Shown here piece after piece: positions 15,516-24,424 of a stretch of DNA of 32,755 nt. The notes below the pieces were generated by a model. It had not been told where the DNA came from, did no database searches, and was given only the letters and a program-made list of their open reading frames with translations. The stretch covers positions 1 through 32,755 of the forward strand of contig CALUSB010000020.1 of assembly GCA_944323335.1 (NCBI GenBank). Direction: 5' to 3'. The stretch comes from Candidatus Gastranaerophilales bacterium. Lineage in GTDB: Bacteria > Cyanobacteriota > Vampirovibrionia > Gastranaerophilales > Gastranaerophilaceae. Positions within the stretch are counted from its first letter, which is position 1, and each line of letters opens with the position of its first letter. Both the position numbers and the translations under genes were made by a program.

Positions 15516-16992
15516 AAATCAGGAACTGACAAGTATTTTAAGCAATGTGCTTGTCTTGGGCGTATTTGAAGACGACAAAAACTTAAACGCCGCACAGAAA
15601 AAAGTTGATGAGGCCCTTAATGGTCTTATTAGCGAGCAACTTATTAAAAAAGAGGGATTTAAAGCAAAATTTGCTGACAGTGTTACGGTTCACACTCAGC
15701 TAAAAATCCCCTCAGATAAGCTAATGCTTGTAGGACTCGGTAAAAAGAAAGAATTTGACTCAACAAAACTAACCGAACTTACATCAAAAATAATTAAACA
15801 ACTTGATAAAACCCTTGGCGCAAAAAACGTGTCTTTCGAGCTTTTAGGCTTAAACAGTAAAAATATGGACGTTGAACAATGTGCTTATTCGACAGCAGTC
15901 GGTATTTTAGTCGGTATGTATGACTATGACAAATACAAAAGCAAAAAATCCACACCTCAGATTAAAAAAATCCGCATAGCAACAGATAACATTAAAGATG
16001 AAAAAGCGGCAAAATCAGGTGTAAATAACGCCAAAATAATATGCTCGGCTATGGATTTTACAAAAGACCTTATTAACGAACCTGCACAAAATGCAACTCC
16101 TGAGGCTATAGCAGAAATTGCAAAAAACTTTAGTGAAGATTTGGGCCTAACTTTTAAAGTTTACAATAAAAAACAACTTCAACAGATGAACTTTAACGCT
16201 TTTCTCGCAGTAGGACAAGGCAGCGAGCGCGAACCCAAGTTTATTCATTTAACATATAAACCAAATAAACCCAGGAAAAAAATTGTCCTTATAGGCAAGG
16301 GTATTACTTTTGACTCAGGCGGTTTAGATATTAAACCCGCTAATTCAATGCTTACAATGAAAACAGATATGTCAGGCTGTGCTACCGTTCTTGGTGTTAT
16401 TCAAGCAATAGCAGCACATAAACCCGATATAGAAGTTCACGCACTTAGTGCCTTGTGCGAAAATATGCCAAGCGGAACATCATATAAACAGGGTGATGTA
16501 CTAACAGCTAAAAACGGCAAGACAATTGAGGTGGATAACACTGACGCTGAGGGAAGGTTAACCCTTGCCGATGTTCTGACATACGCCGATGAACTTGATG
16601 CCGATGAAGTTATAGACATTGCAACTCTAACGGGCGCTTGCATTGTGGCACTTGGGCAAAACATAACAGGCATTATGGGTAATAACCCCGATATGATTAA
16701 AAGAATAATCAAAAAAGGTAAAGAGTCAGGTGAAAATCTCTGGGAATTGCCGATTTATGATGATATGCAAGAAATGTTAAAAAGCGACATTGCAGATATG
16801 AGAAACACAGGCTCAAGATTTGCAGGCGCAAGCGTAGCGGGAAGATTTCTGCAAAACTTCACAAAGAGCAAAAACTGGGCTCATATCGATATAGCAGGAA
16901 CTGCCTTTATCGATAAACCATACAGAGAACTCAACAAAGGCGCAAGTGCCGTTATGGTAAGGACTCTGACAAATTATATAATGTCATTATAA
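15499..16992 (+). CDS. pepA: Leucyl aminopeptidase (M17)
   Basis: 497 residues. A cytosolic two-metal aminopeptidase removing N-terminal residues, normally hexameric. The catalytic C-terminal domain shows K267 and D272 in 'GKGITFDSGG', the signature N347-T-D349-A-E351-G-R353-L, and 'VIDIATLTGAC'. Residues about 1-165 form the variable N-terminal domain. The ATG lies inside the end of trmFO and is preceded by a strong AAAGGAG (15486-15492), so expression is assured within the operon. A terminator follows immediately. In some bacteria PepA also binds DNA; nothing here bears on that. Confidence 0.95.
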   Translation: MDISAKNQELTSILSNVLVLGVFEDDKNLNAAQKKVDEALNGLISEQLIKKEGFKAKFADSVTVHTQLKIPSDKLMLVGLGKKKEFDSTKLTELTSKIIKQLDKTLGAKNVSFELLGLNSKNMDVEQCAYSTAVGILVGMYDYDKYKSKKSTPQIKKIRIATDNIKDEKAAKSGVNNAKIICSAMDFTKDLINEPAQNATPEAIAEIAKNFSEDLGLTFKVYNKKQLQQMNFNAFLAVGQGSEREPKFIHLTYKPNKPRKKIVLIGKGITFDSGGLDIKPANSMLTMKTDMSGCATVLGVIQAIAAHKPDIEVHALSALCENMPSGTSYKQGDVLTAKNGKTIEVDNTDAEGRLTLADVLTYADELDADEVIDIATLTGACIVALGQNITGIMGNNPDMIKRIIKKGKESGENLWELPIYDDMQEMLKSDIADMRNTGSRFAGASVAGRFLQNFTKSKNWAHIDIAGTAFIDKPYRELNKGASAVMVRTLTNYIMSL

Positions 16993-16998
16993 AATTTT

Positions 16999-17026
16999 AG
17001 CGGGGGCTAAAACCCCCGCTTTTTTA
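16999..17026 (+). terminator. Intrinsic terminator after pepA
   Basis: AGCGGGGG (16999-17006), loop CTAAAA, CCCCCGCT (17013-17020), then TTTTT. It is GC-rich and is the strongest terminator in the window, ending the HD-GYP/trmFO/pepA operon. It abuts the end of the converging MscS gene. Confidence 0.9.
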
Positions 17027-17857
17027 GTTTTTATTTTCGGTAATAACCAGTTGATTAAACGGTATTTCAATATTTAACTCGTCAAATTTTTCTTTTATTC
17101 TAAGGTTAAAAACCCTCTTAATTTCCCACTGGTGGCGAGGAAGAGTCTTAAAGCGCGCAAGTATTGATATTGAACTGTCATTAAACTTATCTAAACCTAA
17201 GACCTCAATTTCACCAAGAATTTTTTCTCCGTACTCGGGCTCAGAGCGCAAGTCCTCACCAATTTGCCTTATAACTTCCATAACATATGAAATATTTTCT
17301 TTGTACGCTACGGGAATTTCAACAAGAGAATACGAATATCCCCTTGTATAGTTTGTAACCATATCCACCATGCCGTTTCTTATAAAATGTGCAGCCCCGT
17401 CAATACTTCTTAAAACAAGTATTGAAAGCGTCATTTTCTCAACCGTGCCGGTTACATTTTGAATTTCTACAACATCACCAACTCTTATTTGCCCCTCAAA
17501 AAGAATTATTAAACCTGAGATTAAATCCTCTACAAATCTTTTTGAACCAAAGCCTATAGCCACACCTAAAACCCCTGCAGCTGTTATAATCGGGCGAACA
17601 TCCACGCCAAGAAGATTTAGGATATTTATCGCGACAAATATAAAAACAATAAAATCTATTATATGAATTGAAATTACCTTCAGCGTGTCAAAGTTTTTTG
17701 CAGCTTCTATATCTTTTGAGCGGCTTTTTATTCTCTCAAAAAGATGCGTCATGAAACTCTTTGTAAATTTGAGAGCAACTGCAAAAAATATAAGGGTAAA
17801 AAATATGTTTAAAATTACCGGCCACTTGAGCGATTTGAGAAACAAAATAATATCCAA
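17024..17857 (-). CDS. MscS-family mechanosensitive channel
   Basis: 277 residues, the size of small MscS channels, which open under membrane tension to release solutes in osmotic downshock. Three membrane helices are predicted (about 12-32, 60-84, 90-115). The pore-lining third helix carries the Gly/Ala pattern 'AAGVLGVAIGFGSKRFVEDL', followed by 'ISGLIILFEGQIRVGDVVEI', the diagnostic beta-domain entry. The C-terminal cytoplasmic vestibule runs to the end. The start is TTG, chosen because AAGGAGG lies six bases upstream and the ORF opens there. It is a single gene convergent with pepA and divergent from a TPR gene. Confidence 0.9.
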   Translation of the reverse strand: MDIILFLKSLKWPVILNIFFTLIFFAVALKFTKSFMTHLFERIKSRSKDIEAAKNFDTLKVISIHIIDFIVFIFVAINILNLLGVDVRPIITAAGVLGVAIGFGSKRFVEDLISGLIILFEGQIRVGDVVEIQNVTGTVEKMTLSILVLRSIDGAAHFIRNGMVDMVTNYTRGYSYSLVEIPVAYKENISYVMEVIRQIGEDLRSEPEYGEKILGEIEVLGLDKFNDSSISILARFKTLPRHQWEIKRVFNLRIKEKFDELNIEIPFNQLVITENKN

Positions 17858-17994
17858 AATTGCCTCCTTATAAGATTTTTTAAAATTATAACAAAAATAA
17901 ACCTATAGATAATAAAAATTCAACCAAAAGGTTAATCTATTTTTTATCAAATAAACATAAACTAAAAATATATTAAAGGGATATTTGGCGATAG

Positions 17995-18759
17995 ATGGGT
18001 ATTAAATTTACAAATAGTGAAGAAAAACTGGAAAAATTCCTGCAGCCTGTTTACACGCGCGAGTGTGAGCACTTTAAGCTTGCAAGAAAATTTATGAACA
18101 AAAAAAACTACAGACAAGCTATCAAAGAATACCTTATGTCTATGATTTTCACTAAACCGGATACTCAGGTATACAAAGAAGTTTCAAAGGCGTACAAAAA
18201 AATTAAGTGCTACGACAAGGCTATAAACCACCTTGTAAAAGCAAAAACTATGAGTCGATTTGACTCTGAAATATACTATGAACTCGGGCTTAATCATCTT
18301 TTGAATGCAAATTCTGATGAAGCAAGAAAAAATTTTATCCGCACAATAAAACTCGACCCCGATAATGTTAACGCACAAATTCAGCTTGCTATATCACACG
18401 AACTTATGGAAGAGTACGATATGGCACTTAGCATTTATCAAAAAGTAATAGAAGAAAATCCAAGATACATCCCCGCCTACAACCACAAGGCAGGATTACA
18501 CATAACGCTTGAAGAATACAGAGAGGCATCAAAACTTTTTTATGAAATTTTAAAAATAAACCCCGCATACTATAGGGCAAACTTAGGGCTTGGCATATGT
18601 TTTGATAAATTAAACAAATTCTCAAGCGCTATAAGGTATTATAAAAAATACATAGCAAGAAAACCTCATTCAGACACGACTAAATCTCTTGTGGGCAGAA
18701 TTTATGAAATATATAACAAAAAAGAGATAAAAAAGGGAAATCTGAGGATTGTAAAATAA
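17995..18759 (+). CDS. TPR-repeat protein
   Basis: 254 residues made almost entirely of about six tetratricopeptide repeats. Clear units include 'YRQAIKEYLMSMI', 'CYDKAINHLVKAK', 'IYYELGLNHLLNANSDEARK', 'NAQIQLAISHELMEEYDMAL', 'YNHKAGLHITLEEYREASKL' and 'ANLGLGICFDKLNKFSSAIR'. There is no signal peptide or membrane segment. It ends in a basic tail. The partner is unknown. The start codon has AAAGGG about 14 bases upstream, which is far for a Shine-Dalgarno, so initiation is uncertain. It is a single gene bounded by a terminator. Confidence 0.8.
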   Translation: MGIKFTNSEEKLEKFLQPVYTRECEHFKLARKFMNKKNYRQAIKEYLMSMIFTKPDTQVYKEVSKAYKKIKCYDKAINHLVKAKTMSRFDSEIYYELGLNHLLNANSDEARKNFIRTIKLDPDNVNAQIQLAISHELMEEYDMALSIYQKVIEENPRYIPAYNHKAGLHITLEEYREASKLFYEILKINPAYYRANLGLGICFDKLNKFSSAIRYYKKYIARKPHSDTTKSLVGRIYEIYNKKEIKKGNLRIVK

Positions 18760-18760
18760 C

Positions 18761-18790
18761 AAAAAAGTAAGTTGTATAACTTACTTTTTT
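18761..18790 (+). terminator. Bidirectional terminator
   Basis: AAAAAAGTAAGTT (18761-18773) and AACTTACTTTTTT (18778-18790) form a perfect 13-bp stem with a GTAT loop. A T-tract ends the stem on both strands, so it can serve both the TPR gene (+) and the converging 677-residue gene (-). Confidence 0.85.
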
Positions 18791-18823
18791 AACACTTAAT
18801 AACATTTGTATGCATTTTGGGGG

Positions 18824-20857
18824 TTATTTCATTTTTCCTAAGAAATACTGATATGTTTGTTTTTCAATCGGTTTGAGATTGTTTAATATACTATAATCAG
18901 GTATTTGCACATCGGGATTTTGATATTTCTTTTGAAGAGTATTGTTATCCTTCAAGTATTTTCTTTTAATAATAAGTTCGTTTATTTTTGGCAAGCCAAA
19001 GCCTAAGAACGCTGTAACAATAGCCAAAGATACTGTTTCAAATATGGCATTAATCTTGTTGCCGAACTTAAGGAGCGGGTTCTTTTTCGTATCATTCAAT
19101 ACATTAAGCAGCTCGTCAACCGCATTTTTATCAATTTTGTCTGAAGAATCTGCAAGAACTTTTGCCAAATCATCTACCTTCAAGTCTTTTTTCTCAATGA
19201 CATCACCAAAGACTTTTTTAGCAGCATTGTACAACAATGGTTCTGAGCCCTTTTGAGGTTTTGCGTCAATGTGTAATAACTTGTAGAGATTTCCTTGCTT
19301 TTCTTGAGTATCTTTAAAGAATCTCATTAGTTCATCCATATTTGCAAAAGACGACATTTGAGCCGTGTTTTGTTTTTTAGACAACACCTGAACACCATGG
19401 TCGGGACTCAGGAAGTTTTTGAATTTTTGCACAAAATTTGCATTATCAGGTAAAATTTTATTTGTCAAAACAATACCGCTGCCCTTTGAAGCCTTATGCG
19501 CCATAACAGCACCAAGACCTTTCATGGCAAAAAGTATTGTAAGAATTGTTGTAACATCACGTCTTAAGTTATTTGCGGTTTCATCCCACTGTATAGGGCC
19601 GCCACTTTTCTTTGAACTTTCAATATCACGTTTTGTAGACTCAATTACACGCGGAATTAATGTAAAGCAAGTAATTAAAGTATAAAACATTGGACGGGCG
19701 ACATTTATCCAATCGCTCTCAAGATTTGCGGCAGCCTTTGATAATTTACCCGTAGCATCAGGGGAAACCTGCTTACCTAAGTCCGCCATCATTTTGGATA
19801 TTCCGCCGCCCGAGAAATTTACATCTTTTTTCTCGGTACTATCTTGCTTAACTTCACCCTTAAGTTCGCTTGCTTTTTGTCTTACAGGGTCGGTTTCAGG
19901 ATTTGTTTTACCTATTGTATAAATTTTTGGAATAAACCACATGGCAAGAGCTGTAAACACGCCCATTGCAATGTTTGTTGCAAATCTGCCGCCCATTCTT
20001 TTGTTGGTAAAGTTTTCAAGAAATTCAGACGACAATTCGCCGCCGGATTTTTTGAGCATATTATAAAAGTCATCCGAGTACTTGCCCATTCTGCCTATCA
20101 AATCATCAATAGGTATTTCATGTTTTGCAGCACTTTTGGCATCTGTTACATCAGTTATCAGAGCGCTTAAAAAGTTAGGATAACCTTTTGTGTTTGCTTT
20201 TTTGTCTTTTACAAAAGTATTAACAATACCCTGCAGTATTTCTTCCCTGCTCTCAGGCATTGATTTACCTGCAATGTTATTTATAAGCCCTTTTTTGGGG
20301 GCATTTTCCATTTTTATAATTCTTTTCACGTAGTCTGCAACATCAATTTCCTTACTTGGTGCATCAAACTTTGTGAATGCCTTGTTCAATACATTTGAAT
20401 AAAATGTTTCTTTAAATTTTTCTATAGAACTTGTATCAATTTTATCAATATTGTTTGAGATAATGTTACTGAAGTCTTTTATAGTCTGAACAGGCACACC
20501 GTTGGCTTTACCTGCGTATTTCATAGAACCGTACAGAACCGCACCGGGTACTACAAACATACTGGGGCCGGTTAAAAACTCTCTTAAACCGTTTTCCATA
20601 ACTGCAACCCAGTTATTTTTGCCGGTATATTCCTTGCCCACGTTCCTTGCAGCCCAAGTTCTCGGTATGTTTGTACCAAGCATATCTTGAACGGTAAAGC
20701 TTGCCGCAAGTCCGCCCCTGTCTACACCTTCCCAAAATTTAATAAGTCCGTCCGTTACACCTGTAAATGAGGTATCGGATTTTATGGTGTTCAAATACTT
20801 GTTGTTGTTGCTTTTTACGGCTCCATGTGCCGAAGTTTCAATGTTTCTAACTTTCAT
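18824..20857 (-). CDS. Large unrecognised membrane protein with F-T/S-G motifs
   Basis: 677 residues; I do not recognise the family. The N-terminus is Asn/Ser-rich with the short motif S-F-T-G (30-33), and N-F-S-G-G-G recurs at 347-352. I associate such F-T/S-G motifs with proteins of gut Melainabacteria, from memory only. Hydrophobic segments lie at about 98-115, 296-313, 388-403, 436-453 and 620-638, with long polar helical stretches (130-290, 320-385, 455-615) between them. It has no signal peptide. The start has AGAGG five bases upstream. It is a single gene between a bidirectional terminator and a 368-bp gap. Membrane remodelling or surface roles are possible, but nothing in the sequence decides. 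Confidence 0.75.
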   Translation of the reverse strand: MKVRNIETSAHGAVKSNNNKYLNTIKSDTSFTGVTDGLIKFWEGVDRGGLAASFTVQDMLGTNIPRTWAARNVGKEYTGKNNWVAVMENGLREFLTGPSMFVVPGAVLYGSMKYAGKANGVPVQTIKDFSNIISNNIDKIDTSSIEKFKETFYSNVLNKAFTKFDAPSKEIDVADYVKRIIKMENAPKKGLINNIAGKSMPESREEILQGIVNTFVKDKKANTKGYPNFLSALITDVTDAKSAAKHEIPIDDLIGRMGKYSDDFYNMLKKSGGELSSEFLENFTNKRMGGRFATNIAMGVFTALAMWFIPKIYTIGKTNPETDPVRQKASELKGEVKQDSTEKKDVNFSGGGISKMMADLGKQVSPDATGKLSKAAANLESDWINVARPMFYTLITCFTLIPRVIESTKRDIESSKKSGGPIQWDETANNLRRDVTTILTILFAMKGLGAVMAHKASKGSGIVLTNKILPDNANFVQKFKNFLSPDHGVQVLSKKQNTAQMSSFANMDELMRFFKDTQEKQGNLYKLLHIDAKPQKGSEPLLYNAAKKVFGDVIEKKDLKVDDLAKVLADSSDKIDKNAVDELLNVLNDTKKNPLLKFGNKINAIFETVSLAIVTAFLGFGLPKINELIIKRKYLKDNNTLQKKYQNPDVQIPDYSILNNLKPIEKQTYQYFLGKMK

Positions 20858-21151
20858 TTAACCTCTATCTGCCACACATCAGATACATTTTAAAAAAATC
20901 AAATAAAATAAAAATTGCTTTTTTGAGCCTATTTTATTTAGTTTTTTTACAAAATACGTGATATTGTGATGGGCTTGTTTAACTCTAGAATAACAGAGCG
21001 GAAAGTATTGTAACATTTACACCAAAACAATGCAAGATTTGTTAACTTATGTTAATTTTCAATTCTTATAGCCCAAACGGGCACTTCACATAATTTTTTT
21101 AAAGAATATTTTATTTATAGATTATTAACAACAGTCAAAAAGGAGACATTA
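20858..21151. other. Intergenic region with AT-rich inverted repeat
   Basis: This gap between the divergent 677-residue gene and the small ORF at 21152 holds an AT-only inverted repeat (AAATAAAATA 20901-20910 with TATTTTATTT 20930-20939) and a tiny GCCC-AAAC-GGGC hairpin (21071-21082). It also has short TTAA-rich repeats. No recognisable riboswitch or RNA gene is seen. Promoters for both flanking genes presumably lie here but cannot be placed. Confidence 0.4.
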
Positions 21152-21235
21152 ATGAGTATTTCTAAATTTTGCGGTGCGTATATTTTATACTGCTATATAT
21201 TATTTTTTGTGCTCACAAATTTAATTTTAAGATAA
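21152..21235 (+). CDS. 27-residue hydrophobic small peptide ORF
   Basis: ATG 21152 to TAA 21233-21235, preceded by a textbook AAGGAG (21140-21145) with six-base spacing. The peptide begins MSISKFCGAYILYC and is a single hydrophobic stretch (about residues 8-25) ending Leu-Arg, as in small membrane peptides. Its stop overlaps the converging ribF stop by nine bases. No homologue is known to me. It could be a small membrane regulator or a type I toxin-like peptide; no antitoxin RNA is identified. The strong ribosome binding site is the main support; the ORF length alone could arise by chance. Confidence 0.4.
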   Translation: MSISKFCGAYILYCYILFFVLTNLILR

Positions 21236-22138
21236 TCTTGCAAGTTTTCTGACTGTTTCAACATCTTCTTCTATTTGTTTTTTTAGAGCTTCGACGTTAG
21301 GAAACTTCATTTCTTCTCTTATTTTCATCAGAAACATAACTTTTATAATTTTGCCATAAATTTTTGAATCAAAGTTTAGAATATGCGCTTCCACAACTTC
21401 TTCACTGTCATCGTCAAAAGTCGGTTTAACACCCCAGTTAATAACGGCCGGATAAGTTTTATCCACTACAACATAACCGAAGTACACCCCATGGGGCAAA
21501 TGTATAATGTTATTTGGCCAATAAATGTTTGCCGTTGGAAAACCTAAAGTATGAGCTATCTGATTACCCTTAACGACATTATTTTTCAAAGAAAATGAAT
21601 GCCCTAAAAGCAGATTTGCATTTCTGATATGCCCGTTTGCAATCATTTCTCTTATGTTTGAACTGCTGACAAGGCAGCTTTGTATTTTTTGAGCGGAAAG
21701 TTCTATAAATTTATAGTTAAATTTTTCCGAATATTTTGCTAAAAGATTTGTATCACCCTGTCTGCCCCGTCCAAATTTATGATTAAACCCTGTTACAATG
21801 CAGCAGGGAGAAAAAGATTTTACAATTACATCCTGAAGATACTCGAGCGCTTCCATCTGCATGAATTCTTCAAAGTCAAGCATATAAACAAAATCCACGC
21901 CAAGAGCTTCAATTCTCTCAAGGCGCTCCTCGTTTGCCGAGACATTTTGAGTTTTCTCTTTTCTAAAATAATTTGACGGATTTGTTTCAAAAGTAATAAC
22001 GGCAGATTTTTTTCCGTTTTGCTGCGCAAATTCTACTGCTTTTGAGATGAGTTTTTGATGAGCCAAATGAACACCGTCAAAAAACCCTAATGCAAGGGCC
22101 AAATCAGGGTTATGATTTATGCTTTTAAATACCTTCAT
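21227..22138 (-). CDS. ribF: Bifunctional riboflavin kinase/FAD synthetase
   Basis: 303 residues from ATG 22138. RibF phosphorylates riboflavin to FMN and adenylylates it to FAD. The N-terminal nucleotidyltransferase domain has 'ALGFFDGVHLAHQKLI' (about 18-33) and 'GFNHKFGRGRQGD'. The C-terminal flavokinase domain has 'NVVKGNQIAHTLGFPTANIY' and the 'H-L-P-H-G-V-Y-F-G' and 'NWGVKPTF' motifs. The frame is open upstream to 22264, but that would lie almost wholly inside relA; 22138 begins at the domain and overlaps relA by 14 bases. It is co-transcribed with relA, and its FAD may serve TrmFO. Confidence 0.93.
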   Translation of the reverse strand: MKVFKSINHNPDLALALGFFDGVHLAHQKLISKAVEFAQQNGKKSAVITFETNPSNYFRKEKTQNVSANEERLERIEALGVDFVYMLDFEEFMQMEALEYLQDVIVKSFSPCCIVTGFNHKFGRGRQGDTNLLAKYSEKFNYKFIELSAQKIQSCLVSSSNIREMIANGHIRNANLLLGHSFSLKNNVVKGNQIAHTLGFPTANIYWPNNIIHLPHGVYFGYVVVDKTYPAVINWGVKPTFDDDSEEVVEAHILNFDSKIYGKIIKVMFLMKIREEMKFPNVEALKKQIEEDVETVRKLARLS

Positions 22139-24365
22139 TTTTCTTTTCTCTGTTAACGGGTTTGTGTTTATGCTGGTGTTTTTTTGGCTTTGGACCAAAG
22201 TTTTGGTCTTTTTGCTGCAATCTTCTAACCGAATATACATCGGGAATAGATTGAATATTGGCAATAACTTTTTTAAGTGTTTCTATATTATCAAGCTCAA
22301 TTCCTAAATCAATTATACCGAATTTTTTATTTTTTGAGTAACTGTTAGCATAAGTAATGTTTGTATCAGCTATTTTTAACAGTACATCTTTCAAAAGCCC
22401 TACTCTGTCTTGAGTTTCTATTCTGATATGAGCAACATATGTGCCTTTTGATACTTTATCCGCCCATCTTATATCCATCATTCTCTCGGGCTCAACATCA
22501 TAGAGACACTTACAGTCAAGCCTATGGACAGAAACACCTTTAGAGCGGGTAATAACACCAACTATGGGTTCACCCGGGATTGGAGTGCAGCACTTTGCAA
22601 GGCTCCAGAGCATATCTTCAAGTCCCACGATATCATATTTTTTAGAGTCTTTTTTCTTCTTTTGCACATCTTGTTGAGTTTTATCGGGGATTGAAGTTAC
22701 ATCAGGCGCGATAGCTTGCGGTCTTTTGAGCTTATTTGCAACCTTGTGCAGAGTTGTTTCGCCATACCCTATTGCTGCAAATAAATCGTCTTGGCTTTTA
22801 TAGTTCATTTCGCGCGCAGCACGCTCAACTTCACCTGATTTTAAAAGCTCATCAAAAACAGGTTTTGTAACATATATTTCAAGATTAGCTCTGCCTATTT
22901 CAATGTTTTCTTCCCTGTTATATTTTTTGAACCAGAGTCTTATTTTTGAAATAGCGCTTTTTGTAACAACAAAGTTCAGCCAGTCAATTTTTGGCATAAA
23001 TTGCTTAGATGTTAAAATCTCAACAATGTCGCCGTTTTTAAGCTTTGTATCGAGCTGGGCTATTCTACCGTTAATTAGCGCACCAACTGTTCTGTGTCCG
23101 ACTTCCGTGTGAATACGATACGCAAAATCAACAGGGGTCGAGTTTGCAGGCAGGTCAATAACATCCCCTGCAGGAGTAAATGCAAATACTTGGTCTGAAA
23201 AAAGGTCTATTTTAACACTTTCTACAAAATCTTTAGCATCGGATGAGTCTTTATCTATTTCCATCATTTTTCTCATCCAAGAAAATTGCATGTCGTATTT
23301 GTTGTCAGATTTAACAGAGCCTGATTCTTTGTAGCGCCAATGTGCCGCAACACCGTATTCTGCTACCTCGTGCATTTCTTTTGTTCTTATTTGAATTTCA
23401 ACGGGTTTATTTTTTGAGCCTATGACAGATGTATGCAATGAACGGTACATATTACCCTTGGGCATTGCAATATAGTCTTTAAACCTACCGGGGATTGGTT
23501 TAAAGTGCGAGTGAATTATACCTAAAACCTCATAGCAGGTTTTTTCATCATCCACTATGACCCTTATTGCACTAATATCGTAAAGCTGGTCAAAAGTGAC
23601 GTTTAAGCGCTCCATTTTTTTATAAATACTGTAATAGTGCTTTGCCCTGCCGTTAATTTGAGCATGTATTCCGTTTTCCTCCAAACTTGCTCTAATGTTG
23701 TCAATAAAAACGGAAATTGCAGCGTCACGGTCGTTTTTTGTCTGAGCTACAAGCTTTGCTATTTCATAATATTTCTCAGGATTTATATATCTTAGGGACA
23801 AATCTTCAAACTCTGCTTTTATTTTCCCGATACCTAATCTGTTTGCAAGCGGAGCAAAAATATCAAGGGTTTCCTGCGCAATTCTTTTTTGTTTATTTGC
23901 CGCCATATACCCCAGAGTGCGCATATTATGCAGCCTGTCTGCCAACTTTAGAAAGATTATACGAATATCTTGTGCCATAGCGATGAACATTCTTCTAAAG
24001 TTCTCCGCCTGACGCTCTTCTTTGGATTTAAACTGATATTTTCCAAGCTTTGTAACACCTTGAACAAGCTTTAGAACATCTGCGCCAAAGTTTTGTTCAA
24101 TCTCTTCTGGCTTTGTATCGGTGTCCTCTAAAATATCATGCAAAAAGGCAGCTATTATACTGTCTTTATCCGCCTTCAATTCGGTTAAAATCTTTGCTAC
24201 TTCAACGGGGTGAACAATATAGGGCTCTTCTGAAATTCTATATTGCCCCTCATGCAGTCTTCTTGCAAATTCAAAAGCGCGCACAATATCTGCAATATCA
24301 CTCTCGGAGCGATTTTGACTGTGCAGAAGTTCTTTTAATTCTTCAAAAATTACAAGATAGGACAT
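22125..24365 (-). CDS. relA: RelA/SpoT bifunctional (p)ppGpp synthetase/hydrolase
   Basis: 746 residues, long Rel form. It makes and degrades (p)ppGpp in the stringent response. The hydrolase HD domain (1-190) keeps H52, H76-D77 ('FLHDILEDT') and D143 ('ADRLHNMRT'). The synthetase domain (about 225-350) has R294-F-K-D-Y-I; RxKD is the signature of bifunctional Rel/SpoT rather than synthase-only RelA. TGS follows (about 390-460), then a helical and conserved-cysteine region ('AKCCTPIPGEPIVG') and ACT (about 665-735). The tail is Lys/His-rich. Both activities are therefore expected. No Shine-Dalgarno is seen; a TATAAC lies five bases upstream of the start and a TATAAT thirteen. Confidence 0.95.
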   Translation of the reverse strand: MSYLVIFEELKELLHSQNRSESDIADIVRAFEFARRLHEGQYRISEEPYIVHPVEVAKILTELKADKDSIIAAFLHDILEDTDTKPEEIEQNFGADVLKLVQGVTKLGKYQFKSKEERQAENFRRMFIAMAQDIRIIFLKLADRLHNMRTLGYMAANKQKRIAQETLDIFAPLANRLGIGKIKAEFEDLSLRYINPEKYYEIAKLVAQTKNDRDAAISVFIDNIRASLEENGIHAQINGRAKHYYSIYKKMERLNVTFDQLYDISAIRVIVDDEKTCYEVLGIIHSHFKPIPGRFKDYIAMPKGNMYRSLHTSVIGSKNKPVEIQIRTKEMHEVAEYGVAAHWRYKESGSVKSDNKYDMQFSWMRKMMEIDKDSSDAKDFVESVKIDLFSDQVFAFTPAGDVIDLPANSTPVDFAYRIHTEVGHRTVGALINGRIAQLDTKLKNGDIVEILTSKQFMPKIDWLNFVVTKSAISKIRLWFKKYNREENIEIGRANLEIYVTKPVFDELLKSGEVERAAREMNYKSQDDLFAAIGYGETTLHKVANKLKRPQAIAPDVTSIPDKTQQDVQKKKKDSKKYDIVGLEDMLWSLAKCCTPIPGEPIVGVITRSKGVSVHRLDCKCLYDVEPERMMDIRWADKVSKGTYVAHIRIETQDRVGLLKDVLLKIADTNITYANSYSKNKKFGIIDLGIELDNIETLKKVIANIQSIPDVYSVRRLQQKDQNFGPKPKKHQHKHKPVNREKKNEGI

Positions 24366-24424
24366 AGTTTGTTATATAATTATATAATATATGAATTCTA
24401 CAACTTTGATTGAGATTTTACCAT

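Noticed and set aside
20901-20939. 10-bp inverted repeat as a terminator or operator
   Set aside because: The arms are A/T only in AT-rich DNA with a 19-base loop; chance is likely.
21071-21082. GCCC-AAAC-GGGC as part of a riboswitch
   Set aside because: A lone 4-bp stem; no surrounding conserved riboswitch core was recognised.
22139-22264. N-terminal extension of RibF to 22264
   Set aside because: It would lie almost entirely inside relA; the RibF domain begins at the ATG at 22138.
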